Source: Bacteroidota bacterium (GTDB lineage: Bacteria; Bacteroidota; Ignavibacteria; UBA10030; SZUA-254). Taken from it: a DNA stretch of 64,000 nt. Numbering within the stretch: position 1 is the first letter of the stretch; the number at the start of each line of letters is the position of its first letter. A model generated the notes under the pieces. It saw only the letters and a list, made by a program, of their open reading frames with translations, did not search any database and had not been told where the DNA came from. A program made the translations under genes and the position numbers. The DNA is taken from positions 62,001-126,000 of the forward strand of contig JAGVIE010000055.1 in NCBI GenBank assembly GCA_020056225.1. Direction: 5' to 3'. Positions 36,636 through 45,800 of the stretch are shown here, one piece after another.

Positions 36636-36839
36636 CTATTTCTCTTTTTGCTTCTTTTCAAGATGACGAATCAATGGCAGGACTACACCGAGTATGATGG
36701 CAAAACGAATAGACGTTTCCCACTCGATGATACCCGAACCGTGAGTAATAAGAGTATAAATGAAAGTAACAATTATGCTCACAACCAGAACGATAGCTGA
36801 TGTAACTGCGAAGTCAACTACAAGTTTTGTAATATTCAT
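36636..36839 (-). CDS. cassette gene: small two-helix membrane protein
   Basis: 67 residues with two predicted transmembrane segments (VTSAIVLVVSIIVTFIYTLI and TSIRFAIILGVVLPLI) and a basic tail (HLEKKQKEK). Strong site AAAGGAG before the ATG. The gene fills a unit bounded by attC-like sites on the minus strand, with little non-coding sequence at its start, as gene cassettes usually do. Function unknown; small membrane proteins are common cassette cargo. Confidence 0.65.
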   Translation of the reverse strand: MNITKLVVDFAVTSAIVLVVSIIVTFIYTLITHGSGIIEWETSIRFAIILGVVLPLIRHLEKKQKEK

Positions 36840-36882
36840 AGAATAGTCTCCTTTGGTTATTTGATTGATAAAATTAACAGCC

Positions 36883-37121
36883 GCCTAACGGATTGCTGCT
36901 AATCCCGATTCGACAAATTTGGTGCTCTCGAACCAAATTGTGGTCGAATCGAGGATCCCGCAAAGCGGGAGCTGTGGCAACGATAACTTATAATGTACTA
37001 TCCGAAACAAGTTCATTCACCGTACTTTCAAATCTGCTCTGCACCTATGCTCGCAATGCAAAATGTGCCGGAGTTTATCCCGCCATTTTCTGGCGGGATC
37101 AGCTTGTGTTGCTTGTTAGGC
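36883..37121 (-). repeat. long attC-like site between cassettes 2 and 3
   Basis: On the minus strand GCCTAAC (37121-37115) and GTTAGGC (36889-36883) form matching core sites 239 bases apart. The interior has strong hairpins: GATTCGAC/GTCGAATC (36907-36950, extended by AATTTGGT/ACCAAATT), TCCCGC/GCGGGA (36956-36970) and ATCCCGCCA/TGGCGGGAT (37077-37099). The cores fit integron recombination sites. The length is beyond the usual ~60-140 bases, so a palindromic element has probably inserted in a normal attC. Confidence 0.55.
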
Positions 37122-37505
37122 AGGCGCAACGGTTATTGCATTTATTATTCCTATTGCATTACCAGTCATAACTTCTTTGCCGCGCTGATTCCGACAAATC
37201 CATTTCGATACAACTTCTACGAAACGTTCTGTTTGCTCAAGATTGAGAATTGTCACTTCGCAAGAAATTGTATCGCCTGCGTAAACAGGTCAAATAAATT
37301 GAAATGTCATTTGACGAGCAATAAAGTTTAGATCACCACCAATTTTGGTAGGTAAAGTCGCTGTCAAAAGACCTTGTGCCATTATTCTTCCTTGTTCGTC
37401 TTGTGTGATATGTTGAATACCTTCATCACCTGACACTCGACCAAATAGACGAATATCTTCTTCGGTAATTAATCGTTGCCAAGTTATGATGTCTCCGACT
37501 TTCAA
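37116..37505 (-). pseudogene. cassette gene: MaoC-like hot-dog dehydratase with in-frame stop
   Basis: Reading from a TTG at 37505 (AAAAGGA upstream), 71 residues fit a MaoC/hot-dog protein: VGDIITWQRLITEEDIRLF, VSGDEGIQHI, GLLTATLPTKIGG. A TGA at 37292-37290 then interrupts the conserved FxRPVYAGDTI block exactly where the family has Arg. Translation continues in the same frame for 57 codons (PVYAGDTISCEVTIL to AITVAPA) to TAA at 37118-37116, which lies within the attC core. A single CGA to TGA change explains the break. The intact protein would be 129 residues, normal for the family. (R)-enoyl-CoA hydratase activity is expected of relatives. Confidence 0.7.
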
Positions 37506-37534
37506 TCCTATAGTCCTTTTATTTTCTTGCGGCT

Positions 37535-37591
37535 GCCTAACGGACTGGAACTAACCTGCGTTGCAACGTCAGGTTGAGTGACTGGTTAGCC
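37535..37591 (-). repeat. complete 57-base attC-like site between cassettes 1 and 2
   Basis: On the minus strand the site runs from GGCTAAC (37591-37585) to GTTAGGC (37541-37535). Between them is a central hairpin AACCTG/CAGGTT enclosing the self-complementary CGTTGCAACG. Core sequences, length and single-strand folding potential match integron attC sites. It falls 19 bases after the stop of the 244-residue gene and 29 bases before the next start. Confidence 0.7.
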
Positions 37592-37609
37592 TGCATTAAT
37601 TGCTAAAAC

Positions 37610-38344
37610 TTATTTTTGCAATTCAGGTAAACCAATTTTCTCTGAAATATTTCGCCAAGTCTCATCAAATATTATTAAAAAAAGTAAAGAACTATAAAGG
37701 ATATGAGACAATAACGCCGTCAAATGTTTTTTATTGAGACTCGGTGATTGTTCGTATTTTATAAATTTTTCTTCAAGACTGCTCCCAAGCATTAAACCAA
37801 ATGCGTTAGGATGACAAAACTCAGAAAGAAAATCATAATTGTCTCTAAATGGAGTTTCTTGCTTTAGGTCAAAATTTTTTCTTGAAAATTCATCCGCTTC
37901 ATCAATATAATTGAGAACATTATTTATAATTGGTACTTTTGAACGTTGCGGATTATCCTTTTCAGGTAACTTTTTCATTCCAAAAGTCATCTTTCTTACA
38001 ATACTAATAAATTCAGGATTTGTGTAATTACCGTTAGTGTATTTTTTAAGTTCTCTTAAGAAAAATGCTAACGCTCCGGTTGATTCATAATGTGCTCTTA
38101 CAATCAAGAAAGCGGATAAAACATTATTATTATTTAAAGCAATTTCCAAACCATCAAGTGATGATATTCCACGACTCAATGCAGAAAGTAAAAAATGAGT
38201 ACAATTGATGTTAACTTGTCTCGGTTTTGGAGTTTTAATACGACTGTAAAATCTACTTTTTAATTGAGCATATTGTTTTTCCAGTTCATCAAAATCCGAT
38301 GCTTTATGGGGCAATATATTTCTGATATCAGAATTAATTAACAT
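37610..38344 (-). CDS. cassette gene: 244-residue helical protein, function unknown
   Basis: 244 residues, mainly alpha-helical, cytosolic, with the block YDFLSEFCHPNAFG late in the chain and two hydrophobic helices (VLSAFLIVRAHYESTGALAFF; YSSLLFLIIFD). The pattern of helical pairs with an E-x-CHP motif resembles uncharacterised proteins often seen as cassette or phage cargo; I cannot name the family. AT-rich compared with its neighbours. It begins 29 bases after a GTTAGCC core site and ends 19 bases before an attC. Confidence 0.65.
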   Translation of the reverse strand: MLINSDIRNILPHKASDFDELEKQYAQLKSRFYSRIKTPKPRQVNINCTHFLLSALSRGISSLDGLEIALNNNNVLSAFLIVRAHYESTGALAFFLRELKKYTNGNYTNPEFISIVRKMTFGMKKLPEKDNPQRSKVPIINNVLNYIDEADEFSRKNFDLKQETPFRDNYDFLSEFCHPNAFGLMLGSSLEEKFIKYEQSPSLNKKHLTALLSHILYSSLLFLIIFDETWRNISEKIGLPELQK

Positions 38345-38372
38345 TTGATTCTTATTGAATGCCGAAAATGCT

Positions 38373-38379
38373 GGCTAAC
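38373..38379 (-). repeat. core recombination half site at the right end of the cassette array
   Basis: GTTAGCC on the minus strand, followed by AGCATTTT, precedes the first cassette gene, in the position where an attI or preceding attC core would lie. The same GTTAGCC core, in inverse form, is part of the attC at 37585-37591. No integrase gene is found upstream (38380-38886). Confidence 0.45.
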
Positions 38380-38390
38380 TATTAATTATA

Positions 38391-38886
38391 CTGCACGTTT
38401 ATTTATGAGTGCAGTTGCCATCAAATATTTGAAAAACATCATACTGAAAAGAACCAACCCCCGGTAGTACAACTGAAACATCTCCCCGGGTTCAGCATGG
38501 TAAAATATACGAGGAATGCTGCATTGAGTCAAGGGAAATATTGTGTAGCCGCGAACCTTTACGGTCGCGTCACAGGGGTGTGTGGAAAGAGCTAAAGGGA
38601 AATAGCCACGAGCTTTAGCTCGTGGTAAACAATACTACCAAGCCGGGTTTTAACCCAACTGGGTTTGGGCTAAAGCCCGATTATTTTTGGAGAGCGCAAA
38701 CCCCGACCTGAAGGTCGGGGCTATATTATCATGGTCCGAACATGATACACAAGTTGGGGAAAATAACCGCGAGTTTCAGCCCATTGTAAACTTACTTCTG
38801 GCGGGCTGGAATCAACGCAACTCCCGGTATATTTGACAATGAATCGAACTTTTCCTAACTTGCCCCAGATAAAAAAGGAGCAATAT
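38391..38886. repeat. REP-like palindrome cluster in a ~500-base gene-free stretch
   Basis: Successive perfect or near-perfect hairpins: CTGCAC/GTGCAG (38391-38414), CGCGAACC/GGTCGCG (38550-38569), CCACGAGC/GCTCGTGG (38606-38625), GGGTTTTAACCC (38645-38656), GGGCTAAAGCCC (38667-38678) and CCCCGACCT/AGGTCGGGG (38701-38720). No gene is seen between the cassette array and the CBS protein. This is the arrangement of clustered REP/BIME elements mobilised by RAYT-type transposases; no transposase is in the window. Confidence 0.7.
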
Positions 38887-39333
38887 ATGTACGCGAAAGA
38901 TATTTTAGATGTAAAAGGAAGAAATGTTCATACTATGCACGAGGATTCAACTGTTTCAAGCGCCGTGGAGGAATTAGTCGGCAGGAGAATCGGTTTATTA
39001 GTCATTAAAAATGCAACAGGCGAGGTCACCGGTGTTCTTTCGGAGCGTGACATATTGCAGAAATGCGTTCAACGTAAGAAAGATACAACGCAAATTAAAG
39101 TTAAAGAAATAATGACCGACAGAAACCATATTATTGCCGCATCGGAAGAAGATGATATAAATCATTTGATGAATATAATGACTGAGAAAAGAATCCGTCA
39201 CCTTCCGATATTCGAAGGTTCGGAGATGTCGGGTATAATTTCAATCGGAGATATTATAAAAAATATGGTAGAGATTAAAGAAACTGAAATTAGGTCGTTG
39301 ATCGATTATATCTCAGGAAAATATCCGGGATAA
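38887..39333 (+). CDS. CBS-pair domain protein
   Basis: 148 residues made of two CBS domains (LLVIKNATGEVTGVLSERDI and LPIFEGSEMSGIISIGDII). CBS pairs bind adenosine nucleotides or SAM and regulate partner proteins. There is no fused effector domain, so it would act in trans. The frame opens at a TTG at 38833, but AAGGAG (38875-38880) lies six bases before the ATG at 38887, which is used. The 235 bases after it contain no gene, only a degenerate repeat at 39362-39381. Confidence 0.85.
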   Translation: MYAKDILDVKGRNVHTMHEDSTVSSAVEELVGRRIGLLVIKNATGEVTGVLSERDILQKCVQRKKDTTQIKVKEIMTDRNHIIAASEEDDINHLMNIMTEKRIRHLPIFEGSEMSGIISIGDIIKNMVEIKETEIRSLIDYISGKYPG

Positions 39334-39361
39334 GTCTGTTGTTGTTTTCTTTATCCCATCA

Positions 39362-39381
39362 CCATGAGCGAAGTTGAAGGG
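39362..39381. repeat. degenerate copy of a dispersed 17-20 base repeat
   Basis: CCATGAGCGAAGTTGAAGGG resembles the CCTGAGC...TCGAAGG repeat family also seen in frame at 1905-1921. Confidence 0.4.
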
Positions 39382-39568
39382 CGGACGCAAATAATTATTA
39401 GCTCCCATCTTCGGGATCCCGCTGCGAGTCGCTTGCCCTCTCACAGCACTCGTCACCCGGAGGTAGGGTTTTATTTGAATTGCCTGACGATGAAAGGAAC
39501 TTTTCATAATTTGCTCCGCAAAAAATGTAAGTGTTTTCGATTGTTATTCTTAGAAAGGAGGAAAACAA

Positions 39569-40549
39569 ATGAAAATTTTTGTTACAGGTGCAACGGGATT
39601 CATCGGTAGTTATTTGATTGAACGGTTATCTCAAACCAAACACGAGTTATATTGTTTGGTGAGGAATAGCAGTTCGCACAGCGAAAAAATTAAAAAGTTA
39701 GGAGCAACGGTCGCAATAGGCGATGTAACCGATAAAGCATCTGTCCTTAACGGTATGCGGGGTTGTGATTGGGTTTTCCATCTTGCAGGTCTTTATTCTT
39801 TCTGGGAACCGAATAATCGTGTCTTCACGGATGTAAATGTCGACGGCACCCGCAACGTTATGGAATGTGCCATAGAGACGAAAGTCTCAAAGGTTGTTCA
39901 TGTGAGTACTGTGGGTGTTTACGGTAAGCCCGCTGATAATCCATACACAGAAAAAAGCGATGTAGGTCCTGTTCGTTTCTCCGAGTACTTCCGAACAAAG
40001 TACGAAGGTGATTTGAGTGTCTGGAATCTGCATAAGGAAAAAGGACTGCCGGTGGTTGTGGTATACCCGTGTTCAGTGATTGGTGCCGGCGATCCTAAAG
40101 CATCCGGTCAGTATATCGAGAATCTCCTTTATCGGCGTTTGCCTGCCACCGTCTTTAGCGATGCTGTATTAACTTTTGTGCATGTAAAAGATGTCGCTGA
40201 AATAATTATTCGGGCAGCGGAGAAACAGAACAATATTGGTGAGAAATACTTTGCAGGCAAGGAGCGACTGTCTTTTCGAAAACTTAACCAAATGGTTGGT
40301 GAGATGTCCGGAGTTCCACTACCAAAATTACGGCTCCCTGATTCGTTGACTATGATAAACGCAGTGCTGTTCACAGCATTAGCTGGTGTGATCAAGAAAC
40401 CGCCTCCATGGGGAATGTCTTTGGACCAGATGAGGGTGATGCGTGAGGGTTTCAGAGTCGATGGCAGTAAAGCGGAGAGAGAATTGGGAATTACATATAT
40501 TCCGATTCGCACAGCACTTGAGGAAACGATTGCATCGTACAAAGAATAA
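39569..40549 (+). CDS. extended SDR family NAD(P)-dependent epimerase/reductase
   Basis: 326 residues. Nucleotide-binding VTGATGFIGSYL (residues 5-16), the GDVTDKASV segment, the HLAGLYSFW block and a catalytic Tyr/Lys pair in SEYFRTKYEGD (~141 and ~145). The layout is that of dihydroflavonol-reductase-like or HpnA-like SDRs, which reduce or epimerise small alcohols, sugars or isoprenoid intermediates; no hopanoid genes are nearby. AAAGGAGG gives a very strong start. It lies 3 bases before the RDD protein gene, so the two are co-transcribed. Confidence 0.85.
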   Translation: MKIFVTGATGFIGSYLIERLSQTKHELYCLVRNSSSHSEKIKKLGATVAIGDVTDKASVLNGMRGCDWVFHLAGLYSFWEPNNRVFTDVNVDGTRNVMECAIETKVSKVVHVSTVGVYGKPADNPYTEKSDVGPVRFSEYFRTKYEGDLSVWNLHKEKGLPVVVVYPCSVIGAGDPKASGQYIENLLYRRLPATVFSDAVLTFVHVKDVAEIIIRAAEKQNNIGEKYFAGKERLSFRKLNQMVGEMSGVPLPKLRLPDSLTMINAVLFTALAGVIKKPPPWGMSLDQMRVMREGFRVDGSKAERELGITYIPIRTALEETIASYKE

Positions 40550-40552
40550 ACT

Positions 40553-40990
40553 ATGAAATACGCTGGTGTATGGATTCGGGGATTCGCGCAAGCATTAGAT
40601 TACATATTCCTAAGTTTATTTTTCTTTCCCGTTACTTATATTGTGAAAGGTACTTGGTTGATGTTTCCCGAAGATCACCTTTGGATTATCTTCGATCCGT
40701 TGTGTGCGATATTCCTGATCGTAATATTTGCATACTTCATTTTCTCAGAAGGATTAACCGGAGTCACAATCGGGAAATTAATTCTTGGGCTAAAAGTCTT
40801 GAATATTTCAGGTGATAAAATCACTTTACATCAAAGTGTGATTCGAAATCTTGGAAGGCTTTTGGATGGATTGCCGATGCTAAATATTCTTGGAATCATT
40901 AGCATAGCAAGATCACCGATTAAACAGCGTATCGGTGACAAGCTGGCAAAAACCACTGTGGAGTATAGAAGAAAGATAACTACACTTTGA
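40553..40990 (+). CDS. RDD family membrane protein
   Basis: 145 residues, three transmembrane helices. RDD-type features are the initial GVWIRGFAQALDYIFL (Arg and Asp of the family name), GVTIGKLILGLKVL before helix 3 and the terminal QRIGDKLAKTTV. RDD proteins are poorly understood, with proposed transport or Na+/H+ antiport roles in some members. Co-transcribed with the SDR; the acyl-CoA synthetase starts 40 bases on. Confidence 0.83.
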   Translation: MKYAGVWIRGFAQALDYIFLSLFFFPVTYIVKGTWLMFPEDHLWIIFDPLCAIFLIVIFAYFIFSEGLTGVTIGKLILGLKVLNISGDKITLHQSVIRNLGRLLDGLPMLNILGIISIARSPIKQRIGDKLAKTTVEYRRKITTL

Positions 40991-41030
40991 CAATGATATG
41001 AACAATTTCTAAAACAGAATATCAACCAAT

Positions 41031-42776
41031 ATGCATCCCAACATTAAACTCTACGACGTTCCCGAGATCAGCTCAGTACAGAATATGGTGGTGCGATCTT
41101 CTTCGGTCTTTGGACAGAAACTTGCCCTTGAGGATCTAAAGCAAACACCGATCCCGCGGTTGACTTACTCGGAACTTCTGAACAACATTCTGAAATTCGG
41201 AACCGCTTTACAAAAATTAGGTCTCAAACCCAGAAGTCATATTGCAATCATCGGAGAAAACCGTGTTCAGTGGGCGCTTAGTTATCTGACCTGTATGTGC
41301 TTCGATTTCGTTGCCTGCCCGATAGATCGTAATCTTCCGACAAATGATATACTCAACATTTTACATGAATCTGATTCGGTAGCGGTGATTTATTCAGATC
41401 AATTCGAACCGATTCTATCCGAAGCACATTCATCTCTTAAGTATCTGAAATGGTACATCAATATGGATTTCATAGTGCGGAAGGGGAACACCTATTCTAT
41501 GGTGGAGTTGATCAACCGAAGTCCGGATTGCAATGCCGGGCAACTTCCGAAGATTAATCTTAATGAGATTGCGGAAATCATATTTACCTCAGGTAGTTTA
41601 GGTCGCGCTAAGGGCGTAATGCTAAGCCAGAAAAATCTTGCTTCCAATCTGATGGCGATGGTCAGTGTTGTTCTCATAAACGATCATGACAGATTCCTCT
41701 CAGTCCTCCCTATGCACCACAGCTATGAATGTACATGCGGTTTACTTTGTCCGCTTTACACCGGCGCATCGGTACACTATGCTCGCTCCTTGAAAACTGT
41801 CGTAGAGGATCTGCAAGCATCTCATGCGACAATTTTACTGGGTGTTCCGCTTCTGTATGATAAGATGTTCAGACGCATCTATAAATCCATCAATGAAAAG
41901 AAAATCGCTTCGCTTCTTATCAAACCATTGGTGCAAGTGACTAATTTTCTTGAGATGGTTGGCTGGAAATCGTCGAAACGGATTGTCTTTAAGGAAATAC
42001 ACGAACGGTTCGGCGGTTCTGTAAGGTTATTCATCGCCGGTGGTGCGGCTCCGGATCCATTGGTTGCAAAAGGATTGCGTGAATTCGGGTTCAGCTTAAT
42101 CCAGGGTTATGGTCTAACCGAAACTTCACCCATCCTCACGTTGAATCCAATCCAATACTTCAAGGATGATTCGGCGGGAATTCCTCTGCCGGGCGTGAAA
42201 ATTAAGATTCAGAATCCCGACCATACAGGCGTAGGAGAAATTTTAGCGCAGGGTCCGAATATTATGATCGGATACTACAAGAACGAAAAAGCAACCCGCG
42301 ATGTATTCGATGATGGCTGGTTCAAAACAGGGGACCTTGGTCATTTCGATCAAGATGGCTATCTCCATATTGTCGGACGATCCAAGAATGTTATAATTTC
42401 CAAGCGTGGTGAAAACGTTTATCCTGAAGAACTTGAAGATCTCTTGTTGAGAAGTCCGTTTGTTTTAGAGTGTATGGTGTACGGCGAAAACGATCCGAAG
42501 CATGGTGAAGTTATTGCCGTGCAGGTTGTTCCTGATGCCGAAGCGTTTATCGAGCTTTCTGAAACGCACGATATCCGGATTACAGATGATTTGATGCGCG
42601 AAACATTAACGAAGGAAGTAGCGAAAGTGAATAAGCAAGTGTCATCATTCAAACAAATTACAAAGCTTCATCTTCGTGAAAGGGAATTCGACAAAACAAC
42701 AACACAGAAAGTAAAGCGGTATCTGGTCGCTAAAAGCCCGGGGACAGTTGTTAATCCGGCTAACGGGACTTCTTAA
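41031..42776 (+). CDS. AMP-dependent acyl-CoA synthetase/ligase
   Basis: 581 residues of the ANL superfamily: it activates a carboxylic acid, probably a fatty acid, as acyl-AMP and transfers it to CoA. The A3 P-loop reads FTSGSLGRAKGVMLS instead of the usual TSGTTGxPKG. A5 is GYGLTETSP, A7 is WFKTGDLGHFD, A8 is GRSKNVIISKRGENVYPEELE, and a Lys-rich end (TTQKVKRYL) carries the A10 lysine. No signal peptide. It follows the SDR and RDD genes with short gaps and may share their transcript. Substrate chain length cannot be deduced. Confidence 0.86.
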   Translation: MHPNIKLYDVPEISSVQNMVVRSSSVFGQKLALEDLKQTPIPRLTYSELLNNILKFGTALQKLGLKPRSHIAIIGENRVQWALSYLTCMCFDFVACPIDRNLPTNDILNILHESDSVAVIYSDQFEPILSEAHSSLKYLKWYINMDFIVRKGNTYSMVELINRSPDCNAGQLPKINLNEIAEIIFTSGSLGRAKGVMLSQKNLASNLMAMVSVVLINDHDRFLSVLPMHHSYECTCGLLCPLYTGASVHYARSLKTVVEDLQASHATILLGVPLLYDKMFRRIYKSINEKKIASLLIKPLVQVTNFLEMVGWKSSKRIVFKEIHERFGGSVRLFIAGGAAPDPLVAKGLREFGFSLIQGYGLTETSPILTLNPIQYFKDDSAGIPLPGVKIKIQNPDHTGVGEILAQGPNIMIGYYKNEKATRDVFDDGWFKTGDLGHFDQDGYLHIVGRSKNVIISKRGENVYPEELEDLLLRSPFVLECMVYGENDPKHGEVIAVQVVPDAEAFIELSETHDIRITDDLMRETLTKEVAKVNKQVSSFKQITKLHLREREFDKTTTQKVKRYLVAKSPGTVVNPANGTS

Positions 42777-42844
42777 TATTTCCGTTATATCAACGGCTTC
42801 CAATTCCTATAGACGGTAGTGCAATTCTTCTTATATTAAACCCA

Positions 42845-45800
42845 ATGAAAATTCTTTTCTTAATAATTTTGGTTAGCTCAGTATCGTTCTGTCTGCAAAG
42901 AGTTGAGCGCATTCCAATAAGCACAGATGAGATGATGATTTCTGTGGCAAAGGACAGCTCACGTGAAGTAGCTTATACCAACAAAGAAGCTGGAGTATAT
43001 TACACAGAGGCAAATGGAGATCATCGTTCCGGCTGGCAGGGGTGGCGAATTATGTCGACTGAGATTATGGAAGATTATTCTATTACAGTCGATGGCAGTC
43101 GGCTAAATAAAAAAGATGCGACTGCTAAAGTTTATCCGCATCAAATTGTTCGAGAGTATCCTGACGGTATTGAAGAGCGGATGACATTACTTGATTCAAT
43201 TGATGCTTTAGTGGTCGAGCTATCGAATATTGTTGGGAAAGAAATTTCAGTTGCATCGTTCTTTAACGACTCACAGAACCCTGATGATTATGAAGTGAGC
43301 TTCGGACAAAACGTTCTCCTCGTTGCGCGTAAGCGACATCTCGATCGGACGCAGAATGAAAATTATCCCGTCTGGATTGGAATAACAACCACATCTCCAA
43401 TATCCAAAGTAGATTATCGTACTGATTCTATCGGGCAGTCTTTCTCGCCCGCATATTTAAAATCCGAAATCTCAAATCCGAAATCCGAAATTATTATTGT
43501 TGCGGGCGATACCAAATCTCAGACCATTTCTCTTGCCAAACAAGTTACACAAAATTACACGGCACTCATCGAGAAGCGCAAGAAGCGGATGGAGGATTTG
43601 TTGAATTATTCTTATGTCCGTACAAATAACAAGCGATTCGATAAGGCGCTTTACTGGGCTAAGATTTCGATGGATGCCTTGATTATGAATCAACGAGGAA
43701 AAGGAATTTTTGCGGGTTTGCCGTGGTTCGATAATTATTGGGGGAGGGATTCGTTCATCTCACTCGCCGGTGCTACGCTAGTGACTGGAAATTTCAAGGA
43801 TGCAAAAGAAATTCTCAAATCGTTTGCCGCATGGCAGGACACAAGTCCCAACAGCACGAATTATGGACGCATACCTAATCTCGTTACAACAAATTCCATT
43901 TCCTACAACACTGCCGATGGAACACCGCGCTTTGTGAATGCGCTCTTTGAATATGTGAGGTATTCTGGTGACACTGTGTTTGCTCGTGAGATGTATCCGG
44001 TTGTGAAGCGTTCAATCGAAGGAACAATAAAATACCACATGGATTCACTTTGCTTCCTCACACATGGCGATGCTGAGACGTGGATGGATGCCGTTGGACC
44101 AGATGGACCATGGAGTCCACGCGGAAATAGAGCCGTTGATATTCAGGCGTTGTGGTGGAGCCAATTGCTAACGGGCGGTGATATTGCATATGCTTTGGGA
44201 GATAAGGTGAGTGAGCATTTGTGGGATAGCATCTTACGGCAGACTAGTGATAATTTTAAAAAATATTTTATTGACACGACAACGGGTTTATGTTTCGATC
44301 ATCTCAATGCAGATGGAACTCCTGATAAACAACTTCGTCCCAATCAACTTATTGCGTTCAAAGTGTTGGCTGGAGATGAGCGATTGCTTACTGCCGTAAC
44401 CAATAAGTTGGTGTACCAACATGGTATCGCTTCACTCTCTCAAGATGACGAGAATTTTCATCCTTATCATCATTATCAACCTAATTATGTTCCAGACGCT
44501 GCATATCATAACGGAATTGTTTGGACGTGGTTAGCGGGTCAATGGATAAACAGGGCGACTGAATTTTTGCAGCCGGATATTGCATTTCAGGTAACCGGTA
44601 ATATGGTAAATCAAATATTGGATCGCGGTGCAATTGGAACTTTATCAGAATTATTAGATGCCGCTCCACGATCCGGCGAATATGAACCAAGATTATCAGG
44701 TACGTATTCGCAAGCATGGAGTTTGGCAGAGTTTATTCGGAATTTCTATCAATCATATCTGGGAATTTCTCCGGGTTATATTAGTGTGTGTCTTCCGGAA
44801 GCAATCTCATATGCTGATTTTTCATTTCCATTTGGACATATAGTTGTGAATATTCAAGTAAACAGGAAGACTCAGGGTTATGAATTGACTACCGCTTGTC
44901 CCCATTCTCCAGGCAAGTTATTTTTGAACATCAGAGAACGTAACAAAGATGGTAGAGGAGTAGATGCTAAGTTGATCTTGAATCCAAACAGCTTCATCAC
45001 CGTATTTGTTGAATCTGATGATGTAAAAGAAATATCTTCTTCCAATGCTAAAATAGGATCCATTTACAAATATCATCCATCAAGCGGTTTCCCGAATTAT
45101 TATGGTGGTATATCCGATTCTCTCCATCTCGCAGTTCCAATCATCCGTCCCGATCTGAAATGTCTCGCAGGTCCATCTCATCGTCTTCTTTCAAATTCTG
45201 AAATCAAACTATCAAATCCACAAGCGAAGATTCTTTATGATGTGAGTGATCCTGAAGGAGATGATAACGGAGATGGTGCATACACTTATCCCAAAACGGT
45301 AAACCTCAAACCGGGCAGTTTGGATATCACTCACTTCTCCGTTTCAACTGACGAGAAAAATCTTTATTTCAAACTTCAATTTAAAAATCTCTCTAATCCC
45401 GGATGGCATCCTGAGTATGGTTTCCAGCTAACATACGCTGCTATAGCAATCGATAAAGGTGTGAATGGATCGAAACAAGCTGGGATGAATTCAAACTATA
45501 CATTTACCGATGGATTCCGTTTTCAAAGTCTAATCTATGTTGGCGGCGGATTTCGAGTTGTAAATGACAGTGGAAAAATTCTCGCCGAGTACCTGCCTGC
45601 ATCGGGTGATGAGAAATCTCCTTTAGGCAATGCAAATGCAAAGATCGTTGAATTCTCTCTCCCGATTGAATTGTTAGGGAAGCCCGATAATTCATGGCGA
45701 TATGCTGTCCTCATCGGCTGTCAGGATGACCATGGCGGAGCGGGGATCGGTGAGTTTCGCAGTATCGAAGCTGAGACGAAAGAGTGGACTGGTGGCGGCA

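Noticed and set aside
37290-37292. TGA in the MaoC-like gene as selenocysteine or other recoding
   Set aside because: The family has Arg at this position, not Cys, no SECIS-like hairpin follows, and a single C to T change explains it.
36893-37331. Plus-strand ORFs across the cassette region
   Set aside because: They overlap attC structure and the minus-strand cassette genes, and their residues show no domain pattern.
38391-38720. CRISPR array
   Set aside because: The palindromes differ from each other and there is no regular repeat-spacer spacing.
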